Below are positions 10,420 to 21,693 of a stretch of 64,000 nucleotides of DNA, one piece after another (position 1 is the stretch's first letter; the number at the start of each line of letters is the position of its first letter). Source of the DNA: Paramacrobiotus metropolitanus. Taxonomy: Eukaryota > Tardigrada > Eutardigrada > Parachela > Macrobiotidae. The notes beneath the pieces are model-generated. The model did not search any database, had not been told where the DNA came from, and worked only from the letters and a program-made list of their open reading frames with translations. The stretch is taken from contig NW_026570315.1 in assembly GCF_019649055.1 (NCBI RefSeq), forward strand, positions 372,001-436,000, given 5' to 3'. The position numbers and the translations under genes are program-made.

Positions 10420-11540
10420 CGACGCTGCGGACTTCTCAAAGCACCCGCAGGCCATCGTGCCCTCGCCCCGCCCAGCCCAAGCGTACATCCGTCTGGCTAA
10501 TGTATCCAAATGTGCCGGCGTTAAAGTTGTCTCTGCGTTCGACTGACAGGATCGGCAAGTTCCGAAGTAAATGCCACTGGGATGTCAACTATCCGCTGCT
10601 GATCCTCCAATGGCACTGTTAGCCGCGACAGCGGTACCTCGATCGCGATCACTACCATATGTGCATTCTCAATGTTTTCTGCCCGAGTCGCGCAGTGCAC
10701 GGACGAGGACGGCGCTGAGCAAAAGGGCGCTGAAGAAGATCTACCCGGGGCTGCTGGTCAACTAGCAGCGCGATGTTGGCGTTCTTCGAAAAGGAACTAA
10801 CTTTCCTGGAGCGCCTGGCCGACGCGCAGGCCCACCGTGGCGGTAACATGCTGCGCCGGCGGTTACATGCTCTCCCGGTCTCGAACTGGACGATCCGCTG
10901 GGCAGCGGCTGCGGCAGCGGCGCGCCCGTCCTGGAATCCACCGGCTATCTCCATTTGGTCAGAGTGATTACTACAGTTTTTTAATCGTGAGTTGACCGGT
11001 CCTTAGAGTATAGGTGTCCGCCGCGAGGGCTTGACGATGGCGTGATGGTATAGAAAGCTGTGAGACATAAATGAATATCTGCGAAAGGTACTGTATTTGT
11101 GTCGTAGGCGCCAGCGACGTATAGCCGGTCGAAATTGGCTTTGACCGACCACATCATCTTAGCTTGGGTTCGGACCACAGCAGCGTCCTGCAGCTCAGCA
11201 ACATCCTGCTTCCGCTGCGCAAGTGCTTCATCCTCGTCGACGGCTTCAAGGAGGTCCTCGTGGTTTGCCGGGATGAGGCCAAGTGAGGCGCCGAGTGGCT
11301 CTTCTTGCACACCATCCCGCGCGTCCCGTCCCGTTGTCGTAAGCGGCTAATTTCGTGTTGCTTTCTTAATCAGTCGGTAAATGAGTGTGCTGTAAGGCGA
11401 CACCAAGAAACCGGTGGTGTTGCAGCCAGACCCATCCAAGAGTGCGACTACGTCATCACCCTGTCGTGCGTGGAGCGCGGCTGCGCCAACGAGCATATCA
11501 TAGACCAGGGCGCCGTCATCAAAGTGGCAAAGCAGTAGTT
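10420..11540 (+). pseudogene. Decayed or fragmentary host exons, unidentified
   Basis: The segment is GC-rich compared with its AT-rich surroundings. On the plus strand, frames with codon-like composition break off at in-frame stops, for example the stretch starting GHDAADFSKHPQAIV and one containing RKCFILVDGFKEVLVVC at about 11180-11270. A GTAAGC donor at about 11340 and a CVERGCANEHIIDQGA-containing frame further on suggest exon structure. The minus strand is also partly open, so orientation is uncertain. I recognise no family. It may be a broken gene or exons with assembly errors. Confidence 0.3.
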
Positions 11541-11599
11541 TTATCGTGGCGTTGTGTGTTACAATGATCACTGTTGTCGCCATACGGCTTACGTCTGCT

Positions 11600-14500
11600 C
11601 CACGGTGTTCTTCGGGCCAGAGAGCAGCGCTCCGTCAGGGGAGAAGTCCAAAAATTCGGCATTACCCGCGCTCCTCCAAGTACCAAAGTTTACCAAAGTG
11701 ACTTTCCGAATAGTCCGAAGCTGGCGATTAAAAGCTGGGGCATTTGAAAGTATGGCAGCACTTTCTGAAGTAAATCAATACACTGAACGTGTTGTATTAG
11801 GCGCATTTTATTTCCGGACAGGCGTATACGAACGAATTGCCATCCTTCCTTTCGATATGATGATCACCTTTTTACATTCTCGCACCCCTCCCCCCCCCTG
11901 GTCCGAAACCCCAACCCCCTGACGCGACAGCGGCTAGGTAATCGGTGTTACGGGACTGATCTAAGCATAACAAAGGACTAATTAGTGTGGGCTTCCCATT
12001 TTCACATTTTTATTATGCATTGCATTATTGTGAACAGGTTGCATTGTGGTGCGTGGTGCACAGGCAACGACGACAGCTTTTGCACTGCTTATCTGCTTTG
12101 CACTGCTTATATGCTTTGAACTGCTTATCTTCTTTGCACTGCTTTGCAGATCTGTACCGTAGCGATACACAAACGGTTGCGTCATGGTAAAGTGCGGCGC
12201 ATTATGATGCACAATTCTTTACACCACTGGAGATGCTGAAGATTGCAATACTTAAGAAAACATAGTGTTTGCACTGTGGTGCAAAGAATTGTTAACTGCA
12301 TACGTGTTGCATTTAAATAACAAATCTATACAATAGTGGTGGTGGGCATGTGATACAGTAGCAACAGTTAGAAATTAATACAGGCACGTTTTCACCATGG
12401 CGCAATATAGTGTAACGACGAGGACAACTTAATTGAATTTTTGAATATTCTATCGCACGACATGGCTTTCGACAATTTCGCAAGTATGATTAGACTCCAC
12501 ATCGGCAGCGTTGCCGGAAGTGTAACAATCAAAATGCTGCATATCCGGACTTGGACCGCCGACCGATAATTTACCGGTACATGAACGGGTAGATTATCGT
12601 ACGACGTACATTGTCATGCTTCATGATGAACAGACAACGACGACAAGTAGCTCGTTTGCACTGTGATGCTAATCAGCTTTGCACTGTGCTAACGTCATGG
12701 TAAAGTACTGCGGTTGCATCGTGGTAAAATGGTCTGCACCGAGCGCGAAGCGAGAGGTGCTACAATTAAGCTTTCGTCAACCGATGCACGCATTCGTAGC
12801 ATTCCATAGCAGAGTAAACCGTAGCCGCCCGCAAAAGTTGTTCCACAGGGTGGGATATACGGGGGACTCGGCACCCTAGGTCCGAACTGGAACGCGGACC
12901 TCCTTCACCATACTAGTGGCTCCTAACGGACTTAATAAATGTGGGCTCTCTCGAGTTGACCACCAACCATCCTGCACCATCAAATTAAAATAATTACCAT
13001 CCACTAATTTTCCGCAACATCGGGGAAAATCGAACCGTAGGTGGGCGCAATGTCGTGTAATTCAAAGTTCAATCGTTATCCAACTTGTTGAACCACTTCC
13101 CAGACCACGACACAATCGGGAATAAAGCGACTCTTATCTCAAAATTTTGGGAAGAATTAGTAGATGGTAGAAGTCCGGAACCAGGAATCCCTGCTGCAAA
13201 CACGAGAAATATGCAAGAAGAAGAAGAGTATACTTACCTGACCTCACGCTAGATATTAGCAGAAGCGGAAAGAGCAAGATCCATCAACCTGGTATTCACA
13301 GGGCATGAAGATCGAAGAAGGAGAAGAGACCGAAAGGTCACGGGATGCAAGTGGGAGCTAGTGGGTAACCTGTTACGCCACGAGACTATCCGAGAATGAT
13401 AATGCACGTCGACGAAGTAGAGGGAAAGCCCCTGACATAAGTGAAAGGTCACCAAGAGGTCAGTTAGCAAGAGTCCTCACTTGTGAAAGAGTATTCCAGG
13501 GCAAAGTCTGAAGTTAATCAGGTCGTGAACAAGTCACTACTTTGTTGGAAAAAAACTCTTGACATTTGTGTGGGCGACGAGCGCCTTATATAGTCTTGGG
13601 CACCCGCAGGTGCGACTCTTCGTACGCGCAGGTACGGTCTGAGAACAATAGGGATATAAAATCTAGCCCAATACTCTACGATCACTGACACGTGGACTAA
13701 TCAAATATCGCATCAACACAGCATAGACTAATCAGAACAAGAGGTCAGCAAGTACAAGAGAACAATAGGTAAAGCTACGTCAGTGAGTCGCGGTTACGTC
13801 GAAATGGCAAGTCGCGGTCAAAGTTTTCTGCTGGACATTTCCTAGAAGCGTCGACTCGAACTCGGGGTCATGACTCAAGTAGACATTGTAGTAAGGACTA
13901 AGCCTAAGCCTTGGGGTAGAAGTAGTAGAGATGTGTACTAAGGGACGCCAGTACACGTCACCCCCGCAAACGAGATTTCTCTGCATCGTAGTGGAACAAA
14001 AGTGGAACATCGTGGAACGACGTGGAACGAAGAGGAAGGAACATAGGGACATAGGAAAAAGTAACATCTGCTCCATCCGCATAGTGCGTGTAACATCTAG
14101 CACTATCGCCAAAATTCCATCCGTAATCAGATTGCGACGCTCCATCCAGCACTATGAGTGCAACTTCCGCGTGTCCTCCGGTGCCATAATGGAAAACTGA
14201 AACGCTAATCCGTAAGTAAAAGTGTGAGATCCTTGAGCGTTAACTGGCAATCCGGAGTCCACGGGAATGGATGGCGGAGAGCAGAACGTCCCAAGTTGCA
14301 AAGAAAAACATACAAAGCACAATGCAAAACGCACACATTATGTGCACAATTTTCATCAGAAAATTCAAATAGCTTCCACTGACCCATGCAGTTCCCTACT
14401 TTTAAAAATTACTAATTAAATTCGCTAAAAATTTTGCCAAATATTTATCATACGAAAAGATACTCGTATTACCGTATTACTGCAAAACTGGCTGTACTGA

Positions 14501-15831
14501 GCCACTACACTACAATTTTTGAAATTTCACGGAACTTCAATCTGAAACACTAAGCAACGTAATAAGAACGAAAATTCAACTTTTAATAACTTAAAACATA
14601 CCGCACGCTAATCTTCTTCATCACCCGAGTGCAATTTGACACTCTACACAGTCATCCTCAAACTCGCTTGTAGCCGGCAGATATATTGGCCTGTTTCCTG
14701 TTGGCGAGCCCGGCAAGAAAGTGGTTTTCCTCCCATAAATCTGCCGAAGTGCACCCACAATTCTGCCGACCCGACCCTATGCTTTGCCTATGGGAACTCC
14801 AATATATCAGCCGAACCGGCGAAACTGTGAAATTTGATACTGTTGTTGAGCGCGAGCCGGCAACAGCACGGCGGGTCCGCATCATGTACACCATACAGCC
14901 GCCTAAGCCTATTGTACCAGCACTAAACAGAGAGAAAGCGCACCTCCTCTTACACCGTGTCTACTCCTTGCAGGAGAACGTTTCTGCCAGATGTGGATTT
15001 ATGCACAGACATCATCGCAAAACATAGCAAATTGTTGAAGATATTAATTTATTTTGTCTACAGTAAATATCCATTCTCTTATGCCTACGATCTATGGATG
15101 GTTTAAATTATCTTTTAACTTAAAAATTATCTCGTACGTCATTCGGCAATAGTGACTGTACCGGCATCATTAATGATCGTTGCACACCGTAATTATTTGT
15201 TTTCAAAGCACTTACAAGTTTTATTGTTCATCCGTAAAATTTTTATTATATTTAATCTTGAAGACTGCGTTTATTATGATTTATGTGCTATCCTTGGAGA
15301 ATCTATGTACCAATAAATTTTTAGTAGTGCAACAGGGTTTTGTGGTGCTAAAATAAAGGTTCAAAAACTGGTTATTATTTCCGGATTCAACGTTATCAGA
15401 AACAGATCTCACCAACTGTACCAATGGTTGTGACGACGCGATATTATCCTGTATTTACGGGAACTCCAATAGATCTGCCGAAAAAAGCAACAGTAAACCA
15501 TGGTATCCCTGTAAATTGCACGCTAAACACAACAGTGCGTCTGAACCGCTCCATTCATATTCTAACGTTATATTAGTAAATCTTATGAATGTGCAAACGA
15601 ATCTAACAAAGGCGCTTGTCAACACTGAAAAAAAATTCTCTTGAGCGAGCTATTAGGCTAACTTTTAATGATGGACTGGATGGGCTGGTAGCCTGGTATA
15701 CCAGGATCAATACAATAGTATATACAAAACAACAGGTCGAATCAATAGTATAGTCAATAGTATAGGGTCAATACAATAGTATATACATTTAGTACCTCGA
15801 TTCGGCTCATATTTTTGCTCACTTTAAGTTT
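11600..15831. other. Long intergenic stretch without a supported gene
   Basis: Only short ORFs without recognisable content occur. Structure present: a four-unit 18-bp tandem repeat at 12079-12148, an inverted repeat around 14670-14815, dispersed copies of an ATATATCTGCCG-like word (14674, 14740, 14795, 15465), and a duplicated caatacaatagtatatac phrase at about 15700-15790. A TATA-like sequence occurs at about 13586. Confidence 0.5.
12079..12148. repeat. 18-bp tandem repeat, about four units
   Basis: The unit is TTTGCACTGCTTATCTGC. Three full units and a shortened fourth run head to tail with 1-3 substitutions. No ORF uses it. Confidence 0.8.
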
Positions 15832-16290
15832 TGTCAGGCAGATGAGCCTGTGCGTGGTGCGTACGGCTCAACATAGAGCGTACTTGCACTCACTTACATG
15901 CCATATTGCCTCTCTCTTGTACGCACGTGTGACGCTGCACTGCACTCATCCACTGAAGTGGATATACCGCATGCGCCACACTGAGCTGTACTGGCTCTCT
16001 CGTTCCTCTCTCGCAGTACTACTCAGCGTTCATACGCTCGCGTTGGGTAGAGTCCAGTCTGCGCATCACACAGCTGATTCACGTCTTGGCCTGCATCAAC
16101 GCACGTGCTTGCCGCCAGGATTCAATTGACACTTACTCGCCAACGAGACGCATCAAGAACCCTTTTGAGCATACACTTTGCTATTTGGCCGGACGTGCCT
16201 TTGTTCTTTCTTCCTGCTATTACGCAGTTTTGTCAGCCTTTATTTGTCAATAAAGACAGCATCGTGAGCTCCTCGCCATTGTCTGTTACA
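15832..16290 (+). repeat. Element B 5' LTR
   Basis: The boundaries TG...CA are placed by comparison with the inverted LTR of element D (50655-51099) and by the primer binding site that starts at 16291. Shared blocks include the ATCCACTGAAGTGGATATACCG segment. An AATAAA signal lies inside TGTCAATAAAGACA near 16250, in the usual R-region position. Confidence 0.85.
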
Positions 16291-16300
16291 TGGTAGCAGA
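16291..16300 (+). promoter_or_regulatory. Primer binding site, initiator-Met tRNA type
   Basis: TGGTAGCAGA immediately follows the LTR end. This is complementary to the 3' end of animal initiator-methionine tRNA including CCA (established knowledge). It would prime minus-strand DNA synthesis. Confidence 0.8.
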
Positions 16301-17583
16301 CCTATAAGGTTTTCCTTCCTACGGACCCTTTGAGGAGACGGTGAAGGCTTCATTTCGGAGAACTCGACAGGAGTCTTTTCAGTCACTGTTAGCAGACTGC
16401 TGAAGCAGCCTCTACCTTGACTGTCGATCAAAACGGTCGCATCGTCTTACAGCTGTGGTGAAGCGGGGATCACTGAAGTGATTCCTGCCCAGCTGGTGAG
16501 CACGGTTTTCTTGTCTCTTCCACACTGAAGAGCGCGTCCCGAACGCACGGACTTTTCTCCTTCCCAACTGACGGACCAGACTCGAACGAGAGTCTGCAGC
16601 GCGAACGGATTACTCCATTATACGGGGACCATCGGTTTGAACACCGACCCGCAACTTTAACGGCGGAATTCTACGCGGAAGCGACGGATTTCCGACCTCG
16701 GACGAAGTGCAACCGACCAGAACCGACACCGACGCCGACACCGGTAAAGTCGTGGTTGTAGGTCGATTTTAGCCGTAACTAGGTCGGCTTTTTACTTTCC
16801 AACCGTTGAAAGTATTTTCTAACTACTAAATTTTAATTTCTAACGGTGAAAAAGTAAATTTTGACGGAGAATCCGAACTCAAAATTTTACTTTCGGTCGA
16901 GAACCGACCTGCTAGGTCAACGTACCCAGTCTAACAAAGGCTAGCCGACAACAGGTCGGAAATTCTCTTTCTTTCGATTTCTAACGGCGGTTCGACCGCC
17001 AGAAAAATTTCTTAATTCCTAAAACTAATTTCTAACGGTTAAAAACTTAAAAATCCGACCAGATAAACTTTCTGGCCGACCTAAAAATAAAATTAATTTT
17101 CGCGGAAAATAGCGCGAACTTCCTTGCGACGTCATAACGACCGGATTTCAGTACTTTAGGGGCAGCCAGTCAGCGTGCAGGGGAAAGTTCCCATAGGCTA
17201 ACATAGGCGTGAATCATCGTTTTTTATAGCTTTTGCACGCGGCTCGCATTCTGTGACGTAGGCAGATAAGTGCAAGACCACTTAACCCTGTGACGTCATA
17301 CTGGTCAGCACAGTAGTATAGGACGTACTACACCGTACTCTTATTACATACTGTACTGTACTATAGTACTGCATATTAACCCTGTGTACTGAGTCACCAA
17401 CAGACACAACAATAACAACAACATCTCTCCGGACGTTCCTGACACTCGGAAGTTCAATAAACCAAAAGACGTTCCTGACATCATTGAACATCTCCACAAA
17501 GGTGATAGTTCGATCTAACGCTTTTAAAGCGAAGTCGACCTCGTCCAACATTGGCGAGGCGACCAAGGAGGTCGGTCGGAAAT
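16301..17583 (+). other. Element B 5' leader
   Basis: About 1.3 kb without a supported ORF. It aligns by eye with the leader of element D (49366-50645, minus) through shared phrases such as GAGACGGT-AAGGCTT and TACGGGGACC. The end of the leader shares CAACAGACACAACAA with D. The gag start present in D is not seen here. Confidence 0.65.
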
Positions 17584-17922
17584 CGCCGATCTCCGAAGTC
17601 GGACAACAAAGTCCGATCTCCGAAGTCGGACAATAAAGTCCGATCTCCGAAGTCCGAAGTCGGACAACAAAGTCCGATCTCCGAAGTCGGACAACAAAGT
17701 CCGATCTCCGAAGTCCGAAGTCGGACAACAAAGTCCGATCTCCGAAGTCGGACAACAAAGTCCGATCTCCGAAGTCCGAAGTCGGACAACAAAGTCCGAT
17801 CTCCGAAGTCCGAAGTCGGACAACAAAGTCCGATCTCCGAAGTCCGAAGTCGGACAACAAAGTCCGATCTCCGAAGTCCGAAGTCGGACAACAAAGTCCG
17901 ATCTCCGAAGTCGGCCAACATA
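17584..17922 (+). repeat. 27/34-bp minisatellite in the gag N-terminal region
   Basis: The basic unit is 27 bp, starting AGTCCGATCTCCGAAGTCGG, and encodes the 9-residue peptide SPISEVGQQ in the frame that continues into the coiled-coil ORF. Several units carry a 7-bp duplication (CGAAGTC repeated), making them 34 bp and shifting the frame. About a dozen units are present and all six frames are partly open through it. Confidence 0.85.
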
Positions 17923-19900
17923 AGCCGACTTCCGAAGTCGAACAGCTGACAACAGAAGTCGGCAAAGTCCAACCGATCACACAGGTCGGAAGGACATCAC
18001 CAACCTCGAAGGTCGGTCAACAGCGACCGACCACGGAGGTCGGACAGCAGTATCCGACCACAGAAGTCGGTCAAAAGGAGGTCGGACATTCGAAGCCGAC
18101 CAACCCAGAACAACGACCAACCGACAACAGGTCGGACATCGGAGTCCAGCCGACCAAACCAACGGTCAGAACGGAAGGATCCGAAGTGCCTCCACGAAGC
18201 GGCCCTCATCTAGCTGGATCACCGACTAACATGCCAGCACCCAACGAACGGGATATTTCACCGTCCAGTCGACCTCTACCAACAATGGATAAGTCGACCC
18301 GAACAACAGAGACCCAAACAAAGGGGAAGTCGACAACAAGCCGACCTGTCAACCGAACACCATTCCCCAAGTTTGCCGTCGGAGATTCGGACAGCGAAAC
18401 ATCGCTGCCAACCGACGACGTCTTTAACCTTACGGGATCATTACCCAACAGCGGGGATGAGTCTCTCCAGACGCCAGCCAAGTCCAACGAGGACAGATAC
18501 GACGCCGGCGTGCTGGAATATACCGCACGCAAATGGACTTCGGCAACACCGCCGGAGAAGATCGAAGACATTAACGCGCTTCGACAACGATGTCGCCAGC
18601 TGATCACACAGATCGTGCTGGCCGACAAACTCGTAAACTCAGCAGAAGGCTCATCCGCACGGTCGGCAGAAACTCACCGCCTCGAACGGAAGAGGTGGGA
18701 AGCCGAGAACAAAGGCCTCAACAAGATCATTGCCGACCAGCAACGGGAAATGGACCGGCTGAAGGCCCTCCTGAAACGATTCGAAGGACCTTGTCGGTAC
18801 GACGCCAACGAAGTCGCCAACCTTAACGACAAGTTGGACCGGTCAACACAGGCCGTCCTCCAACTTGGCAGACAACTCGAAGCTGCAGAGAAGGAACTGG
18901 CCGACACACAGTCAGCCTTGGTTGCCTCGGAACAAGCCGCGGGGCACTTCCACGAAATGTTGAATCGGGCTAACGAAGAAGCCGAAGTATACCGCAACGA
19001 AGTGGATCGGTATATTGTCGAACTGCAGCAGGCCGACAACGAGGTCGACCAGCTCCGACAATTGACCGACCGACTCCAAACGGAGTTGGAAATTTTAACG
19101 GCCAGAAGTCGACAACAGAGTCCGACTTACACTTGTCGACCGGCTTCGGCGGACCAAAGGAAATTCATCGCCGACCTGGAGGAAGTTAACACGCAGTTAA
19201 CCGACCAGGTATACGGCTTGAACGAGTACCTCAAACAAGAGGAGAAACTCTGAGCTCAGCTGGAATACAGCATGGCTGAAGCCGACAAGGTGAACGAAGC
19301 ACAAGGGAACCGCATCGCCTACCTTGAAGCCCGTGAGAACGAACTGTTCGATTACGGCACCGAAGCAGCCAGCAACATCACAGAGATGATGCGGCAAATG
19401 GACGAGTTGGACACCGAGATCCGGTGCCTTCGGGAGGAAAAGAAGCACCTGGAACAAACCAGGGCCGACCCCCCATCCTACAGGACGTCCATGGCACAGG
19501 ACTATCACCAGTCGCAAACAATACGCGACATCCTGTGGGGCGACAATCCGGCCCAAGAACTGGGGAAGAAGGAAACAAACACGTCCTACTTCGTCTGTGT
19601 CGTTACAACCGACCCGTCCACCGGAGCGCCACCACAGCCGAATCCGATACCGAGTCAGCCCGAGCCGGAGCGTAACACGTCAACAGCGACGTCATATGTC
19701 CCGACCTCGAACGTGCCGACTACAACAGTAGCAACAGCTGGTGCGAATACGAGCACCTCGTTTTCGACGCGTACAACAATGCACGCGCCGACCCCCACCG
19801 CGTCCCACCCTGACAACAGCGACGGAGCGGAAGCGCCGAGGGGATTTCCCTTTAACCGCCCACAACGACGGTTATTGGGAGAACGAACGAACTTTCACCC
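17923..19900 (+). pseudogene. Element B coiled-coil gag-like protein (ORF1)
   Basis: The frame is open from the minisatellite through 19250, broken by one TGA at 19251-19253, and continues in the same frame past 19272. The N-terminal ~90 residues are made of TTEVGQ-type repeats derived from the minisatellite. Then comes a disordered segment, a coiled coil from about 18530 to 19500, and a Pro/Thr-rich tail. Landmarks TPPEKIEDINALRQR, CRYDANEVANLNDKL, LTDQVYGLN and PEPERNTSTATS match element A's ORF at 5295-6734. The TGA replaces a sense codon in an otherwise continuous helix, so it is a mutation. The function is probably structural; no enzymatic motif is seen. Confidence 0.78.
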
Positions 19901-19912
19901 GGAAATGGGAAT

Positions 19913-21688
19913 ATGGATCGCCCGGACCAACGAGGGTTCGACTACGAGCGATCAAGGACTCGGTCACACAACATGGCCGACCAGAGCGGATACTACGACC
20001 AACAGGAGTCGACCCGCCATCCAACTGGCTACCCGGAACAAAGCCGGGCACCGCCATATCAACCAACGGAAAGTCGATTGCCGTCGAGAGGAACACAACC
20101 CAACTTATACGGCAGGGTTAACGAACAGCCCAGGGGATATTACCCACCACCCTTACGGACGATTCCGGCACCACAAGTGCGACCGGAGGCGTATGAAGGC
20201 TACTCGGAACAACCGAGGCCACGACAGCCGACATCACAGGCTCGGACGCCGCCCCCACAACAGAACCAGTATGGAGGTCGGCCAGAGCAGCCTCGTCACG
20301 CACCGCATCCGCAACAGGATGGATATGACGGCCAACATGAACCGGCCTATCATCAAGCGGCATATCAAGACCAACAAGGTCGGATGCCACATGCCGAACC
20401 ATTACCTGCCCCGGTCGCACAACAAGCTGCACCAATGGCACAGCCGATTCCTCTGGAACAGGACCTCGCACATGTGGCCATGGTACGAGCAATGGCTAAC
20501 GGACGTAGGCAACCAATGCCGTCGTTCGATGGTGACCACACCAAACTACACCGGTGGCTCAAACAGATCCGCAGCCTGCATCGGCAAGCCCAACAGTGGT
20601 ACGAGACCGATCAGACCTTCATGGCCGACCTGGCAGCCGAACTCAAGGGCCAAGCGGAGGAATGGCACACACTTACAGCCGCCGAGGAACCGCTCGGTGG
20701 ATGGCCAGTCAACCTGTGGCTGACGAAATTCGAGGAACGATTTGCGGATAAGAACAGGGAAATCAACGCCATGACGACGATGGCTAAACGCACGTACCGT
20801 TTCGGACAAGAGACGCCGGAACAGTACTACGACGCTATGATGTATATCAAGTCCCAGGTCCGCAACATCACTGATGAGATGGTACTTTACTACCTCAAGG
20901 AGAACATCCTCGAACCCAGACTACGGGAAGCCCTGGAAATTAGGATGCCGAAGACACCGATCGAACTTCGCGACTTTATAAGGCAGTTTGTGAACGGCAA
21001 GGAAATGTACGAAGTGGCAAGGGGTTCACGGGACAGTGACTACATTAGAGTCCGGGCCACAACGCTCGTACCGACTCAAACCCCACCATCAATGACACCG
21101 CAACAGACCGTATATCAGCCGCATGGGCCGCCGGAATACTCTGCATACTGCCAGGATCCCACACAGGGATATGGCGACGGAGGTTACGGACGCGGAGTAG
21201 GCCAGACAGGAACCTTCTCCAATCGCGGCGGTGCTCGGCAGTCTACAACTTACGTAGACAAAATGGAAGCAGCGTTTTTCCAGTGGACCAGGGAACGAAC
21301 CTTCTCATGCAGATATTGCATGTTTAACAACCACGACGGAGCGCGCTGCGGATATGCCGGCAACCGACCGGCTGACAACCCGAATCTTCGGTGGTACAAC
21401 GATTGGTACCGCCGATACACGACAGATGGCCCGGTTGGCTCGGACAACCCATACTGGAGGGATATCGTGCCACTACCGCGGCCTCGCCAGCAACAGGCTG
21501 GTGGCTCGAGCGGCTCCGGTAACGGAAACCGGTCGCCCGGCAGAGGAAATGGCGGAAACCGCAGGAATAGCGGCGGGAACCAACAAGGGTCCCCGGCATA
21601 CAGAGAACCGTTGCCGCCCCGCCAGGCCTTGGACTCGACGCTGCCCAACAATGGGCCGGTTCGGGGCAACTCCTCGGGAAACGCCTAA
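19913..21688 (+). CDS. Element B Gag: capsid and zinc knuckle
   Basis: An intact 591-residue ORF. Residues 1-190 are Pro/Gln/Arg-rich and disordered. Residues ~200-380 form the capsid domain, with [52 protein letters not shown] and LRDFIRQF. Near residue 455 there is a CX2CX4HX4C zinc knuckle (CRYCMFNNHDGARC), followed by NPNLRWYNDWYRRY. A Gly/Asn/Arg-rich tail ends the protein. The layout equals element A's Gag but lacks the long GYGQ repeats. It forms the particle and binds RNA (family knowledge). The next ORF starts six bases after its stop in another frame, a typical gag/pol boundary. Confidence 0.85.
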   Translation: MDRPDQRGFDYERSRTRSHNMADQSGYYDQQESTRHPTGYPEQSRAPPYQPTESRLPSRGTQPNLYGRVNEQPRGYYPPPLRTIPAPQVRPEAYEGYSEQPRPRQPTSQARTPPPQQNQYGGRPEQPRHAPHPQQDGYDGQHEPAYHQAAYQDQQGRMPHAEPLPAPVAQQAAPMAQPIPLEQDLAHVAMVRAMANGRRQPMPSFDGDHTKLHRWLKQIRSLHRQAQQWYETDQTFMADLAAELKGQAEEWHTLTAAEEPLGGWPVNLWLTKFEERFADKNREINAMTTMAKRTYRFGQETPEQYYDAMMYIKSQVRNITDEMVLYYLKENILEPRLREALEIRMPKTPIELRDFIRQFVNGKEMYEVARGSRDSDYIRVRATTLVPTQTPPSMTPQQTVYQPHGPPEYSAYCQDPTQGYGDGGYGRGVGQTGTFSNRGGARQSTTYVDKMEAAFFQWTRERTFSCRYCMFNNHDGARCGYAGNRPADNPNLRWYNDWYRRYTTDGPVGSDNPYWRDIVPLPRPRQQQAGGSSGSGNGNRSPGRGNGGNRRNSGGNQQGSPAYREPLPPRQALDSTLPNNGPVRGNSSGNA

Positions 21689-21693
21689 GGTCG

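Noticed and set aside
11135-11350. Ser-rich plus-strand ORF as a real protein
   Set aside because: A different plus-strand frame in the same place has more natural composition and a splice-donor-like end, so the Ser-rich frame is probably a shadow.
13544-14160. Possible solo LTR starting TGTTGGA with a TATA-like box at about 13586
   Set aside because: No matching end, target duplication or second copy could be found.
17584-17922. CRISPR-like regular repeats
   Set aside because: Units are contiguous 27/34-bp minisatellite repeats without unique spacers, and the context is a retrotransposon in a eukaryote.
17282-17980. Long minus-strand ORFs across the minisatellite
   Set aside because: They are produced by the repeat being open in all frames and oppose the direction of element B.
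19272-20723. 483-residue reading of one frame as a single protein
   Set aside because: Only the part up to about 19900 matches the coiled-coil ORF; beyond that the capsid ORF in another frame is the conserved one.
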